Assembly: GCF_020164955.1 (NCBI RefSeq)
Contig: NZ_JAIUHG010000027.1
Location: 1-64,000 of the forward strand
Source of the DNA: Mesorhizobium sp. CA8
GTDB lineage: Bacteria > Pseudomonadota > Alphaproteobacteria > Rhizobiales > Rhizobiaceae
Direction of reading: 5' to 3'
Length of the DNA stretch: 64,000 nt
Shown: positions 43,509 through 53,441 of the stretch, in pieces
Position numbering within the stretch: the first letter of the stretch is position 1
How the letters are laid out: every line of letters starts with the position of its first letter
Made by a program: the position numbers and the translations under genes
Notes under the pieces: model-generated
Told to the model about the DNA's origin: nothing
The model's database searches: none
What the model saw: the letters and a program-made list of their open reading frames with translations, nothing else

Positions 43509-43703
43509 CGAACTGCCCGGCCCCTCAAAGGTTCCGCCTTGGTTAACGGAATCATTTCACACCAAGACGTTTAAGAATCAGTGACCATGTATTTGGGGTC
43601 CGGCCTCCCCTTTCGCAATTGCGAAAAACCTTGTATGAGCCGCGCAACCGAAAAAGGCGGCGCTTTTGGGCCTGCTGCCTGCAACATTCCCGAGACCAGA
43701 CAC

Positions 43704-45533
43704 ATGAACCTCCGCAATATCGCGATCATCGCGCACGTCGACCATGGCAAAACCACGCTTGTCGACCAACTCCTGAAACAGTCCGGCGCCTTCCGCGACA
43801 ACCAGCGCGTCGCCGAGCGCGCCATGGATTCCAACGACCTCGAAAAAGAGCGCGGCATCACCATCCTGGCCAAGGCGACCTCGGTCGACTGGCACGGCAC
43901 CCGCATCAACATCGTCGACACGCCCGGACACGCCGATTTCGGCGGCGAGGTCGAGCGCATCCTGTCGATGGTGGATTCGGCGATCGTGCTCGTCGACGCC
44001 GCCGAAGGCCCGATGCCGCAGACCAAATTCGTCGTCGGCAAGGCGCTCAAGGTCGGCCTGCGCCCCATCGTCGTCATCAACAAGATCGACCGTCCGGACG
44101 CCCGTCATATCGAGGTGGTCAACGAGGTGTTCGACCTCTTCGCCGCGCTCGACGCCACCGACGAGCAGCTCGATTTCCCGATCCTCTACGGTTCGGGCCG
44201 CGACGGCTGGGTCTCTGAAAATCCGGAAGGCCCGAAAGACCAGGGTCTCGCCCCGCTATTCGATCTCGTCGTCAAGCACGTGCCGGCGCCGACGGTGCAT
44301 CCCGGCCCGTTCCGCATGATCGGCACCATCCTCGAGGCCAACCCGTTCCTCGGCCGCATCATCACCGGCCGCATCGAGTCCGGCACGCTGAAGGCCAACC
44401 AGGCTGTCAAGGTGCTGCACCATGACGGCACGCAGATCGAGACAGGCCGCATCTCGAAGATCCTCGCCTTCCGCGGCCTCGAGCGCCAGCCGATCGAGGA
44501 AGCCCAGGCGGGCGACATCGTGGCCATCGCCGGCCTGTCGAAGGGCACGGTGGCCGACACCTTCTGCGATCCGGCGGTGAGCGAGCCGCTGCATGCGCAG
44601 CCGATCGACCCGCCGACCGTGACCATGTCCTTCCTGGTCAATGACTCGCCGCTTGCCGGCACCGAGGGCGACAAGGTGACCAGCCGCGTCATCCGCGACC
44701 GCCTGCTGCGCGAGGCCGAGGGCAATGTCGCGTTGAAGATCGAGGAATCGGCCGAAAAGGATTCCTTCTTCGTCTCCGGCCGCGGCGAATTGCAGCTCGC
44801 GGTGCTGATCGAGACGATGCGCCGCGAAGGTTTTGAGCTCGCCGTGTCGCGTCCGCGCGTCGTCATGCAGAAGGGCGACGACGGCCAGCTGCTGGAGCCC
44901 GTCGAGGAAGTCGTCATCGACGTCGACGAGGAGCATGCCGGCGTCGTCGTGCAGAAGATGTCGGAGCGAAAGGCCGAGATGGTCGAGCTGCGCCCGTCCG
45001 GCGGCAACCGCCAGCGCCTGGTCTTCCACGCCCCCACACGCGGCCTGATCGGCTACCAGTCGGAGCTGTTGACCGACACGCGCGGCACCGCCGTGATGAA
45101 CCGCCTGTTCTTCGCCTATGAGCCCTATAAGGGCGAGCTGCCCGGCCGCACCAATGGCGTGCTGATCTCCAACGAGCAGGGCGAGTCGGTCGCTTACGCC
45201 ATGTGGAACCTCGAAGACCGCGGCCCGATGATCATCGATCCGGGTGTCAAGGTCTATCAGGGCATGATCATCGGCATCCACAGCCGTGACAACGACCTCG
45301 AAGTGAACGTGCTCAAGGGCAAGAAGCTCACCAACATCCGAGCCGCCGGCAAGGACGAAGCGGTGAAGCTGACCCCGCCGATCCGCATGACGCTGGAGCG
45401 GGCGCTTGCCTGGATTCAGGACGACGAGCTGGTCGAGGTGACGCCGAAGACCATCCGTCTGCGCAAGCTCTATCTCGACCCGAACGAGCGCAAGCGCTTC
45501 GAGAAGGCGTCCAAGGTGATGGGCGCGGCGTAA
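43704..45533 (+). CDS. typA: Ribosome-associated translational GTPase TypA/BipA
   Basis: Translation-factor GTPase of 609 residues related to EF-G and LepA, acting on the 70S ribosome or on 50S assembly under stress. G1 AHVDHGKTT (10-18), switch region EKERGITILAK, G3 DTPGHADFGGE and G4 NKIDRPDA are intact. Domain III/V follow, and the C-terminal domain specific to BipA has APTRGLIGYQSELLTDTRGT and the end VTPKTIRLRKLYLD. I chose ATG 43704 (MNLRNIAIIAHVDHG); an extension upstream to 43581 would add 41 residues of no known family. Monocistronic. Confidence 0.97.
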   Translation: MNLRNIAIIAHVDHGKTTLVDQLLKQSGAFRDNQRVAERAMDSNDLEKERGITILAKATSVDWHGTRINIVDTPGHADFGGEVERILSMVDSAIVLVDAAEGPMPQTKFVVGKALKVGLRPIVVINKIDRPDARHIEVVNEVFDLFAALDATDEQLDFPILYGSGRDGWVSENPEGPKDQGLAPLFDLVVKHVPAPTVHPGPFRMIGTILEANPFLGRIITGRIESGTLKANQAVKVLHHDGTQIETGRISKILAFRGLERQPIEEAQAGDIVAIAGLSKGTVADTFCDPAVSEPLHAQPIDPPTVTMSFLVNDSPLAGTEGDKVTSRVIRDRLLREAEGNVALKIEESAEKDSFFVSGRGELQLAVLIETMRREGFELAVSRPRVVMQKGDDGQLLEPVEEVVIDVDEEHAGVVVQKMSERKAEMVELRPSGGNRQRLVFHAPTRGLIGYQSELLTDTRGTAVMNRLFFAYEPYKGELPGRTNGVLISNEQGESVAYAMWNLEDRGPMIIDPGVKVYQGMIIGIHSRDNDLEVNVLKGKKLTNIRAAGKDEAVKLTPPIRMTLERALAWIQDDELVEVTPKTIRLRKLYLDPNERKRFEKASKVMGAA

Positions 45534-45550
45534 GGTTTTCAGCCAAGGGC

Positions 45551-46147
45551 TCAAAAGAGGGAGCGGTCGGCCAGATCGATGCGCACGGCCAAGCCGTTGC
45601 GAAGCGGTTTCCGCAACGCCTTAGCGCCGTCCGGTTCGAAGGTCAGCCGCCTTCGGTTATCCAGAGCCTGAAGCCTTGACCGCGAGAGGCCGAGCTCGCC
45701 GGCAAGCAGGCGGTCCAGCCGCAAAGGCGTCGTGCCCTCGAGCCGAAGCTCGAGCTCGAGCGCGGTCGCGCGTCCCGGCTCGCCGTCCAGAAGCTCCTTT
45801 CGGGCCGTGACGCCGGGAGATTCCTCGATCCGGCCAGCCCGGCCGCGCAGCATCGCGCCATCGAAGGCGTGGCGGCGGACAAGGTCTGGATCGTTGCTTT
45901 CAAGCGCGGCGAGCAGCGCCGGCTCGATGTCGCGGCGGTTTCGCCGTTCCAGGATGGCGAAATTCCAGGAATTGTCGCAGTCGACGCAGCGATAGATCAG
46001 CCAGACGTCAATGCGCTTGCCATTGGCATTGACGCGGAATTTCCCGCAGCACTGATAAGGCTTGAGGCCGCCGCAGCGATTGCAATTGATGAGAGGTCGA
46101 GGCGCGATTGCGGGCGCAATCGTCCAGCGGATACATAGGGTAGACAT
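45551..46147 (-). CDS. DUF1062 domain protein
   Basis: A 198-residue cytoplasmic protein of the DUF1062 family. The N-terminal third is a zinc-ribbon-like module with NCNRCGG, CCGKF and CVDCDNSW, and the family opening IRWTIAPAIAPRPLI plus DVWLIYRCVDCDNSWN are clear. The C-terminal half has LDRLLAGELGLSRSRLQALD, resembling an S4-like RNA-binding segment. Biochemical role unknown; four or more paired Cys suggest zinc binding. Convergent with typA. Confidence 0.88.
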   Translation of the reverse strand: MSTLCIRWTIAPAIAPRPLINCNRCGGLKPYQCCGKFRVNANGKRIDVWLIYRCVDCDNSWNFAILERRNRRDIEPALLAALESNDPDLVRRHAFDGAMLRGRAGRIEESPGVTARKELLDGEPGRATALELELRLEGTTPLRLDRLLAGELGLSRSRLQALDNRRRLTFEPDGAKALRKPLRNGLAVRIDLADRSLF

Positions 46148-46795
46148 GCCGGTAGGCCCTTCCCGTCGGGAAGTCCGTCAGGCCGGCGATGTCCGAGATG
46201 CCCCTCATGGGCCACGGCGTGGCGAAGACTGTGTGTTGAAGGTCAGGCGTCGGCGCGGATTGCACGCGACGGCGGCTCAGCAATGCCAAACCGGTCTCGA
46301 ACCGCCGCCTGAAGAACACGTGAAATGGAGCAGGCGCCAATGACTGGGCCTGCGGTGCACTCAGAGGAGTTGGCGAGACCGGCGGTTACTGAGGCAAAGC
46401 GATGCTCGAAAATGGGTGTCGGGATGGGTCTTCTAGCGGGAGGGCGACGAAGGGGCAAGTGCCCTCGGCCGGACTCGGCTCAACGCCAGTTCTCGGGCGC
46501 TGGCGCTGCCCCCTCTCCGTCCGCTGCGCGGACACCTCTCCCCCATTTCATGGGGGGCGAGGAAACGCCAACCGCCAATGTCGCGACCTGGGAAAGCTTG
46601 GGTTCCTCGTGGGGGAGAGGTGGCTCGGCCTAGCCGAGACGGAGAGGGGGAGCACCGTGTGCGATTGCCCTGCCCTTTCCACGAAAGCATGCCGCGGCTA
46701 GATGCGGGCGGCGCCGGCATCAGCGATTGACCATCTTTGCCAATGCTGCTTCCGCTGGTTAGTATGGCAGCCAATCCCAGTCCAAGAGGTTCGCC
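46148..46795. other. 648-base intergenic region with mosaic repeat at about 46506-46655
   Basis: No convincing gene. The right part has CCCCCTCTCCGTCCGCTGCG ... ACCTCTCCCCCATTTCATGG and, inverted, GTGGGGGAGAGGTGGCTCGG ... GAGACGGAGAGGGGGAGC: another copy of the CCTCTCCCC mosaic. The left part (46148-46500) between DUF1062 and the repeat probably includes the DUF1062 promoter; nothing else stands out. Confidence 0.65.
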
Positions 46796-47407
46796 ATGCA
46801 TCTCGCCTCGCTGCTGATCTTCGCCGCTGCACTGTTCGTCGCCGCCGGATCGCCTGGCCCGTCGATCGCAGCACTGGTGGCGCGGGTGATCTCGAAGGGG
46901 TTCCGCGACGTCTTCCCCTTCCTGCTGGCGATGTGGATCGGCGAGGCCATCTGGCTGTCGCTGGCGGTGTTCGGGCTCGCCGTCGTGGCGCAGACCTTTC
47001 ATTACGCCTTCGTCGTCGTGAAATGGGTGGGTGTCGCCTACCTTGCTTATCTCGCTTTCAAGATGTGGACGGCGCCGGTCGAGGCCAATGAAGGCGAGAT
47101 GCCGCGCGAGGACTCGCCCGTGAAACTGTTCTTTGCCGGCATGGCGGTGACGCTCGGCAACCCCAAGATCATGATGTTTTATCTGGCGCTGCTGCCGACC
47201 ATCGTCGATCTTGCCTCGGTCAGCGTTGTCGGCTGGGTCGAGCTGACGCTGACCATGGCTATCGTGCTGGTGGTCATCGACCTTGCCTGGGTGCTGGCCG
47301 CTTCGCAGGCGCGCCGGCTCTTGAAGAGCAAGCGCGCCATGAAGATCGCCAACCGCATCAGCGCCACGACGATGGCGGGCGCGGCCGCGGCAATCGCCGC
47401 GCGATAG
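46796..47407 (+). CDS. LysE/RhtB family amino-acid exporter
   Basis: Inner-membrane exporter of 203 residues with about six helices. Family marks are AAGSPGPSIAALVARVISKG near 20-40, FVVVKWVGVAYLAYLAFKMW and FFAGMAVTLGNPKIMMFYLA. Exports amino acids or their analogues (substrate unassigned). AGAGG precedes the ATG. It is convergent with the YCII gene, 10 bases apart. Confidence 0.93.
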   Translation: MHLASLLIFAAALFVAAGSPGPSIAALVARVISKGFRDVFPFLLAMWIGEAIWLSLAVFGLAVVAQTFHYAFVVVKWVGVAYLAYLAFKMWTAPVEANEGEMPREDSPVKLFFAGMAVTLGNPKIMMFYLALLPTIVDLASVSVVGWVELTLTMAIVLVVIDLAWVLAASQARRLLKSKRAMKIANRISATTMAGAAAAIAAR

Positions 47408-47417
47408 AGCGCCGGCC

Positions 47418-47741
47418 TCACATCATTTCAATGATCGGCGCGACCTCGACGCTGAAGCCAGGGTCCATCAGGATCGGGCAGTCCTTGGCTTTGGCGACGG
47501 CATCGTCGATGTCCCTGGCTTCAACGATTGTGTAGCCGGCAGTCGGATTGCTGCCGCCATTGTTCTCGATCTTGCCGCTGGGCAGCACCGTCTTCGACAT
47601 GCCGACCGGATTGCCGCCGTCGACCACGGCCGAGCCGAGTCTGTCGTACCAGCCGGTCCAGGCATCCATAGCCGCTTTGCGTTCGGCGTCATCGGTCGGC
47701 ATCTTGCCGGAGCCGTGATAGACATAAAGAAATTTCGCCAT
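47418..47741 (-). CDS. YCII-related domain protein
   Basis: Small dimeric ferredoxin-like protein of 107 residues, of the YCII/DGPF-related group: MAKFLYVYHGSGKMPTDDAE, AWTGWYDRLGSAVVDGGNPV, NPTAGYTIVEARDIDDAVA and CPILMDPGFSVEVAPIIEM. Function in this group is mostly unknown; the His and Asp of related YciI proteins are only partly conserved. A GGGAGG ribosome site precedes ATG 47741. Immediately upstream is the six-hairpin array, which would lie in its mRNA leader. The longer in-frame reading to 48125 runs through that array and is not likely coding. Confidence 0.88.
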   Translation of the reverse strand: MAKFLYVYHGSGKMPTDDAERKAAMDAWTGWYDRLGSAVVDGGNPVGMSKTVLPSGKIENNGGSNPTAGYTIVEARDIDDAVAKAKDCPILMDPGFSVEVAPIIEMM

Positions 47742-47776
47742 GTTCACCTCCCTTGTCGGCGGCGTCGAACCGGCAT

Positions 47777-47908
47777 GCGGCAACGCCGCTTGCGATATGC
47801 AGCGGTGCTGCGATCCGATATGCAGCGGTGCTGCGATCGTTGATGTGCGGCTTTGCCGCAATCCGATATGCAGCGATGCTGCAATCGTTGATATGCGGCT
47901 TGTGCCGC
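47777..47908. repeat. Array of six short perfect hairpins
   Basis: Six 5-bp stems with 3-4-base loops at 47777, 47799, 47822, 47847, 47870 and 47895, spaced 22-25 bases. Stem types are GCGGC/GCCGC (1, 4, 6) and GCAGC/GCTGC (2, 3, 5). Shared flanks read CGATATGCAGC...GCTGCRATC and GTTGATRTGCGGC...GCCGCARTC. It lies between the YCII gene and the AhpD-like gene, both minus strand. Confidence 0.9.
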
Positions 47909-47982
47909 AGTCCTGATCATCGGACCAAACAGCGCCGCGGGCAATGAAAAATTCGAGATCGCTAATGTAAAGTCCGCGGCCT

Positions 47983-48546
47983 CTATCTTGCCATGGCGTG
48001 ATATTCGGGGTTCGGCCGCATATCGACTGCGGCGGCCACCCGGTTCGACATGTTGAAGAAGGCGGCGGTCGAGGCGATGTCCCAGATGTCGCGGTCGGAG
48101 AAGCCGGCCTGGCGCAAGGCGGCACGGTCGGCTTCGACGATCCTGGCCGGCTCTTCGGTCAGCTTAACGGCGAATTCGAGCATGGCGCGCTGGCGGTCCG
48201 ACAGATCGGCGGCCCGGAAATTCATCACCATCATCTCGCCAAGCGCCGGCTCACCCGACAGCTGACGCACCGCCGCGCCATGCGCGGTCAGGCAGTAGAA
48301 GCAGTGATTGATCGAGGAGACGACCACGGCGATCATCTCGCGCTCCAGCTTCGACAAGCCGGACTCGCCCAGCATCAGGTCGTTATACATATCGGTGAAG
48401 GCGCGCAGCTTCTTCTCGTCGAAGGCGTAGGCGAGAAGCACGTTGGGCACGAGGCCGAGCTTCTCCCGACATTTGTCGAAATAGGCTTTCGTCGCCTCGC
48501 TGAGTTCCGCCTGGACAAGGTCAAGCGCGGTGATTTTGCCGGTCAT
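47983..48546 (-). CDS. AhpD/carboxymuconolactone-decarboxylase-fold peroxidase-related protein
   Basis: All-helical protein of 187 residues of the peroxidase-related CMD group. The redox CxxC is in SSINHCFYCLTAHGAAVRQL, and EREMIAVVVSS and SDRDIWDIASTAAFFNMSNR are the conserved helices. Likely acts as an alkylhydroperoxidase-type disulfide reductase in oxidative stress. I chose ATG 48546 for its GGAGAAA ribosome site; an upstream extension lacks family similarity. It may be co-transcribed with the YCII gene through the hairpin array. Confidence 0.9.
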   Translation of the reverse strand: MTGKITALDLVQAELSEATKAYFDKCREKLGLVPNVLLAYAFDEKKLRAFTDMYNDLMLGESGLSKLEREMIAVVVSSINHCFYCLTAHGAAVRQLSGEPALGEMMVMNFRAADLSDRQRAMLEFAVKLTEEPARIVEADRAALRQAGFSDRDIWDIASTAAFFNMSNRVAAAVDMRPNPEYHAMAR

Positions 48547-48674
48547 CTGGTTTCTCCTCGCGAGTCGATGGCGTCGGTTCGAATTTTTTAAAGCGTCGTC
48601 AAACCTTTGTCGCCAAACAGCGCTCATCTGGCTACCATAGTCGCAAAAGCATATAGCGGGAGGGACTAAGCGTC

Positions 48675-51600
48675 ATGGCCAGCGTGAAATCCAAGCCGAG
48701 GAAGAAAGCCGCCGCGAAAGCGGAGGAGAAACCCGCAAGGCTTTCCGACTATCTGCTGGCGCGGGCGCCTGCCGAGGACATCGCGGCCTATGACGTGACC
48801 GACCTGGAGCGCGCCGGCGAGCTCGCCGGCCGAGCGGTCTCCAGCCACAGGAAAGGCGACAGCGTCGTCGCCGTCGAAGCCGATTCAGGCGTTGCCTGCG
48901 ACGGCCGGCCGGTCACGGTCATAACCGTCGTCAACGACAACATGCCGTTCCTGTTCGATTCCATCCTCGGCGAGATCACCGAGACAAGCGGTGAGCCGAC
49001 CCTGGTCACCCATCCGATCGTCACCGTCCGCCACGGCAAGACCGGTGTGGTCGAGGTGCTTGGCGAAGGCGGCAAGGAGGATGACGACCGGCTGAGCGTC
49101 GTCCATGTGCATATTCCGCGGCTGACCGCCGACCAGGCGAAAAACCTCGCCGAGCGGCTGCGCAAGGTGCTTTCCCAGGTCCGCGCCGCCGTCGTCGACT
49201 GGAAGCGCATGCTTGCCCGTCTCGACCAGGCGATTTCCGAATTCCGCTATATGGCGGTGCCGCTCGACAAGAAGAGCGTCGCCGAGGCGATCGCCTTTCT
49301 CGAATGGCTGCGCGACGACAATTTCACCTTCCTCGGCATGCGCGAGTTCAAGTATATCGGCGGCGAGGAGAGCGGTAATCTTGAGCGCGCCGAGAAGCCC
49401 GGCCTCGGCATCCTGTCCGATCCCGACGTGCTGGTGCTGAGGCGCGGCACCGAGGCGGTGACGACGACGCCCGAAATTCGCGCCTTCCTGCACGGGCCGG
49501 AGCCGCTGATCGTCACCAAGGCCAACGCCAAGTCGTCGGTGCATCGCCGCACCTATCTCGATTACATCGGCATCAAGACCTACACGGCGAAAGGCGCGCT
49601 GGCGGGCGAGTTGCGCATCGTCGGCCTGTTCACCTCCACCGCCTACACGCGCTCGGTGATGAAGATCCCCTATCTGCGCTCGAAGGCCGAGGCCGTCATT
49701 TCGAAATCCGGCTTCGATCCGCACGATCATTCCGGCAAGGCGCTGATCAACATCCTGGAAAGCTATCCGCGCGACGAGCTGTTCCAGGTCTCCGTTCCCA
49801 TCCTGCGCAAGCATGCCAGCGCCATTCTTGGGCTCATCGAGCGGCCGCGGGTGCGGGCGCTGGTGCGCGTCGATCAGTTCGATCGCTTCGTCTCGGTCAT
49901 CGTCTTCGTGCCGCGCGACCGCTATGACAGCGTCGTGCGCGAGAAGGTCGGCACCTATCTGAAAACCGTGTTCGAGGGCCGGCTGTCGGCCTATTACCCG
50001 GCCTTCCCGGAAGGCGGACTGGCGCGGGTGCATTTCATCATCGGCCGTTCCGGCGGCAAGACACCGAAGGTCGAGCAGTCGACGATCGAGGCGGCGATCC
50101 GCGACATCGTGCGCACCTGGGAGGACGCCTTGTCCGAAGCCGCGGAGGCGGCCGGCAGCGATCCAGGCTTAAAGGCGATCGCGGCGCGTTTTCCAGAGAG
50201 TTATCGCGATAGCTTCTCGGCCGCGGTGGCGCTGGCCGATGCCGGGCGCATCGCGAAGATCAGCGCCGACAATCCGATCGCCATCGATTATTATCGCCAT
50301 GCCGACCAGAAGCCGCATCAGGCGGCTTTGAAGATCTACCATTTCGGCAGCCCGGTGGCGCTGTCTCGGCGCGTGCCGGTGCTGGAAAATATCGGCTTCC
50401 GCGTCATCAGCGAGCGCACTTTCGAGGTCGCCGACGCCGGTTCCGGCAAGGTCTTCATCCACGACATGGAGCTGGAGAACAGCTACGGGAAGCCGATCGA
50501 TCTTACGGATGGCGGCGCGCTGTTCGAGGACGCCTTCCTGTCGGTCTGGCGCGGCGATGTCGACAATGACGGCTATAACGGCCTGGCGCAGACGGCCGGC
50601 CTGTGGTCCGGCGAGATCACCATCCTGCGCGCCTATGGCCGCTACCTGCAGCAGGCCGGCATTCCGCAGAGCCAGGATTTCATCGCCGCCGCGCTCAACC
50701 GCTACCCGGAGATCGCGCGCGGCCTGCACGCGCTGTTCGTCGCCCGGCTCGGACCGACGGCGGAAGGCGACGGCGTGGTCGCGGCCAAGCACCTCAAGGC
50801 CAAGATCAAGGATGCGCTGGAGGAGGTGCCCAATATCGACGACGACACCATCATCCGCCGCTATCTCAACCTCGTAGAAGCCTCGCTGCGCACCAATCAT
50901 TTCGTAGCCGATACGAAAGCGAAAGGGCAGTCGCTGGCGATCAAGCTCGACTCGCAGGCGATCGAAGGCCTGCCGGCGCCGCGGCCATGGCGCGAGATCT
51001 TCGTCTACGGCTCCGAGGTCGAGGGCGTGCATCTGCGCTTCGGCCCGGTGGCGCGCGGCGGCCTGCGCTGGTCGGATCGCGCCCAGGACTACCGCACCGA
51101 GGTGCTTGGGTTGGTCAAGGCGCAGCAGGTCAAGAACGCGGTTATCGTGCCGGTCGGCGCCAAGGGCGGCTTCTATCCGAAGAAGCTGCCGATGAGCGCC
51201 GGGCGCGACGCCATCTTCGAAGCCGGCACCTCGGCCTACAAGAACTTCGTCTCCAGCCTGCTTTCGATCACCGACAATATCGGCGTCGACGGCGTCATCC
51301 CGCCGGCGGGCGTGGTGCGGCGCGACCAGGACGATCCCTATTTCGTCGTTGCCGCCGACAAGGGCACGGCGACCTTTTCCGACATCGCCAACGCGATTTC
51401 CGAGAAGCATCACTTCTGGCTGGACGACGCCTTCGCCAGCGGCGGCTCGGCCGGCTACGACCATAAGAAGATGGGCATCACCGCCAAGGGCGCCTGGGAA
51501 GCGGTGAAGCGGCATTTCCGCGAGATGAATCGCGACATCCAGACCTCGCCCTTCACCGTCGTCGGCGTCGGTGACATGTCGGGCGACGTGTTCGGCAACG

Positions 51601-53441
51601 GCATGCTGTTGTCTCCGGCCACGAGGCTGATCGCCGCCTTCGACCATCGCGACATCTTCATCGATCCCGATCCGGACATGGCCGCCTCGATGGCCGAACG
51701 CCAGCGCATGTTTGCGCTGCCGCGCTCGTCCTGGCAGGACTATAACAAGTCGAAGCTGTCGCAAGGCGGCATCATCGTCTCGCGCAACCAGAAATCGATC
51801 ACGCTGCCGCAAGCGGCGGCCGCCGCGATCGGGTTGTCCAAGACCACGGCGACGCCGGTCGAGATCATGAACGCCATCCTCAAGGCGCCGGTCGATCTTC
51901 TGTGGTTCGGCGGCATCGGCACCTATGTGCGGGCTTCCGGCGAAAGCAATCAGGATGTCGGCGACCGCGCCAATGATGCCATCCGCGTCACCGCGCTCGA
52001 TGTCCGGGCGAAGGTCATCGGCGAGGGCGCCAATCTTGGCGTCACGCAGCGGGCGCGCATCGAGTTCGGCATGAATGGCGGCCGCTGCAACTCCGACGCC
52101 ATCGACAATTCGGGCGGCGTCAACTGTTCCGACGTCGAGGTCAACATTAAGATCGCGCTGGCGTCAGCCATGCGCAAAGGATCGCTGACCAGGCCGGCGC
52201 GCAACAAGCTGCTCGCCGAAATGACCGACGAGGTCAGCGCGCTGGTGCTCGCCAACAACTACCAGCAGACGCTGGCACTATCGCTGGCGCGCAAGCGCGG
52301 GCTCGCCGACATAGCGCACCAGGCGCGCTTCATGACGGCGCTGGAAGCGCGCGGCCTGCTCGACCGCGCGGTCGAGACGCTGCCTTCGCCGGCGGCGCTC
52401 GCCGAACGGGAGGCGCGCGGCGAGCCGCTGACCAGGGCCGAGCTCGGCGTGCTGCTCGCCTATGCCAAGATCGTGCTGTTTTCCGACATCGTCGCCAGCG
52501 ACGTGCCGGACGATCAGCATTTCGACCGCGACCTGATGGGCTATTTCCCGGAACGCATGGCCAAGAAATTTGCCGGCGAGATCCACGACCACAGGCTGCG
52601 CCGCGAGATCATCGCGCGCGTCGTCGCCAACGACCTGGTCAATCGCGGCGGCCCGTCCTTCGTCAACCGGCTGCAGGAATCGACCGGCCGCACGGCTGCC
52701 GATGTCGTGCGCACCTTCGCCGTGGTCCGCGACGGCTTCACGCTGCCGGCGCTCTACAAGGAAATCGACGCGCTCGACAACCAGATTGACGGCCAGGTCC
52801 AGCTCGATCTCTATCAGGCGGTTAGCCGGCTCATCTTCATGACCAGCGGCTGGTATCTGAAGAACGAAGCGGGCTCCGCGCCGCTCGGGCAGCGCATCGC
52901 CGAATTGCAGGAAGCCCGCAAGGCGCTTGAACCGAAGCTTCTCTCGCTGCTGCCGGCCTTCTCGCGCGAGCGCATCGAGGAGCGGCGGCACGGCCTGTTC
53001 AAGGGCGGCGCGCCGGAAAAGCTCGCCGGGCAGCTCGCTCTGACCGAGGTGGCCGAGTTGATCCCGGATGTCGCGCTCACCGCACGCACCGCCAGTGCCG
53101 ACATCGTCAGCGCGGCCAAGGCCTTCTTCGCCGTCAGCGACGCCTTCCGCATCCCACGCGTCGAGGAAGCCGCGCGTTCGATCATGCCGGCGGATTATTA
53201 CGACCAGCTGGCGCTGTCGCGCGCGACCGACACGATCGGCGTGGCGCGTCGCGGCATCGCGGTAGCGGCGCTCACCGGTTACGGCACGGCGGCGGATCCG
53301 GTCGCGGCCTGGCTCGAAGCCGGCGGCGAGCGCGTCGCCCGCATCCGCGAACGGCTGCAGGCGCTGACCGAAGGCGGCGACATCACCGTGTCGCGGCTGT
53401 CGGTGGCATCCGGCCTGATGAGCGACCTGACGGGGATGTGA
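48675..53441 (+). CDS. NAD-specific glutamate dehydrogenase, large (180-kDa class)
   Basis: Oxidises glutamate to 2-oxoglutarate and ammonia with NAD. At 1588 residues it belongs to the large GDH class of Actinobacteria and alphaproteobacteria, with N-terminal ACT-like regulatory regions (FLFDSILGEITETSGEPTLV near 95; RDELFQVSVPILRKHASAIL later), a catalytic core around 785-850 (RGGLRWSDRAQDYRTEVLG, NAVIVPVGAKGGFYPKK) and nucleotide domain (GDMSGDVFGNGMLLSP). The C-terminal several hundred residues are helical and specific to the class. GGGAGGG precedes ATG 48675. Monocistronic. Confidence 0.96.
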   Translation: MASVKSKPRKKAAAKAEEKPARLSDYLLARAPAEDIAAYDVTDLERAGELAGRAVSSHRKGDSVVAVEADSGVACDGRPVTVITVVNDNMPFLFDSILGEITETSGEPTLVTHPIVTVRHGKTGVVEVLGEGGKEDDDRLSVVHVHIPRLTADQAKNLAERLRKVLSQVRAAVVDWKRMLARLDQAISEFRYMAVPLDKKSVAEAIAFLEWLRDDNFTFLGMREFKYIGGEESGNLERAEKPGLGILSDPDVLVLRRGTEAVTTTPEIRAFLHGPEPLIVTKANAKSSVHRRTYLDYIGIKTYTAKGALAGELRIVGLFTSTAYTRSVMKIPYLRSKAEAVISKSGFDPHDHSGKALINILESYPRDELFQVSVPILRKHASAILGLIERPRVRALVRVDQFDRFVSVIVFVPRDRYDSVVREKVGTYLKTVFEGRLSAYYPAFPEGGLARVHFIIGRSGGKTPKVEQSTIEAAIRDIVRTWEDALSEAAEAAGSDPGLKAIAARFPESYRDSFSAAVALADAGRIAKISADNPIAIDYYRHADQKPHQAALKIYHFGSPVALSRRVPVLENIGFRVISERTFEVADAGSGKVFIHDMELENSYGKPIDLTDGGALFEDAFLSVWRGDVDNDGYNGLAQTAGLWSGEITILRAYGRYLQQAGIPQSQDFIAAALNRYPEIARGLHALFVARLGPTAEGDGVVAAKHLKAKIKDALEEVPNIDDDTIIRRYLNLVEASLRTNHFVADTKAKGQSLAIKLDSQAIEGLPAPRPWREIFVYGSEVEGVHLRFGPVARGGLRWSDRAQDYRTEVLGLVKAQQVKNAVIVPVGAKGGFYPKKLPMSAGRDAIFEAGTSAYKNFVSSLLSITDNIGVDGVIPPAGVVRRDQDDPYFVVAADKGTATFSDIANAISEKHHFWLDDAFASGGSAGYDHKKMGITAKGAWEAVKRHFREMNRDIQTSPFTVVGVGDMSGDVFGNGMLLSPATRLIAAFDHRDIFIDPDPDMAASMAERQRMFALPRSSWQDYNKSKLSQGGIIVSRNQKSITLPQAAAAAIGLSKTTATPVEIMNAILKAPVDLLWFGGIGTYVRASGESNQDVGDRANDAIRVTALDVRAKVIGEGANLGVTQRARIEFGMNGGRCNSDAIDNSGGVNCSDVEVNIKIALASAMRKGSLTRPARNKLLAEMTDEVSALVLANNYQQTLALSLARKRGLADIAHQARFMTALEARGLLDRAVETLPSPAALAEREARGEPLTRAELGVLLAYAKIVLFSDIVASDVPDDQHFDRDLMGYFPERMAKKFAGEIHDHRLRREIIARVVANDLVNRGGPSFVNRLQESTGRTAADVVRTFAVVRDGFTLPALYKEIDALDNQIDGQVQLDLYQAVSRLIFMTSGWYLKNEAGSAPLGQRIAELQEARKALEPKLLSLLPAFSRERIEERRHGLFKGGAPEKLAGQLALTEVAELIPDVALTARTASADIVSAAKAFFAVSDAFRIPRVEEAARSIMPADYYDQLALSRATDTIGVARRGIAVAALTGYGTAADPVAAWLEAGGERVARIRERLQALTEGGDITVSRLSVASGLMSDLTGM

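Noticed and set aside
44256..45554. 432-codon minus-strand frame
   Set aside because: It is antisense to typA, whose sense frame is unmistakable.
46325..46701. Small plus-strand frames of about 100 codons
   Set aside because: They run through the mosaic repeat, lack ribosome sites and have low-complexity composition.
47777..47908. CRISPR array
   Set aside because: The units are 22-25 bases, two kinds alternate, and there are no unique spacers of constant length and no cas genes.
48885..51812. Two long minus-strand frames (382 and 547 codons)
   Set aside because: Both are antisense to the glutamate dehydrogenase gene and only reflect its codon pattern.
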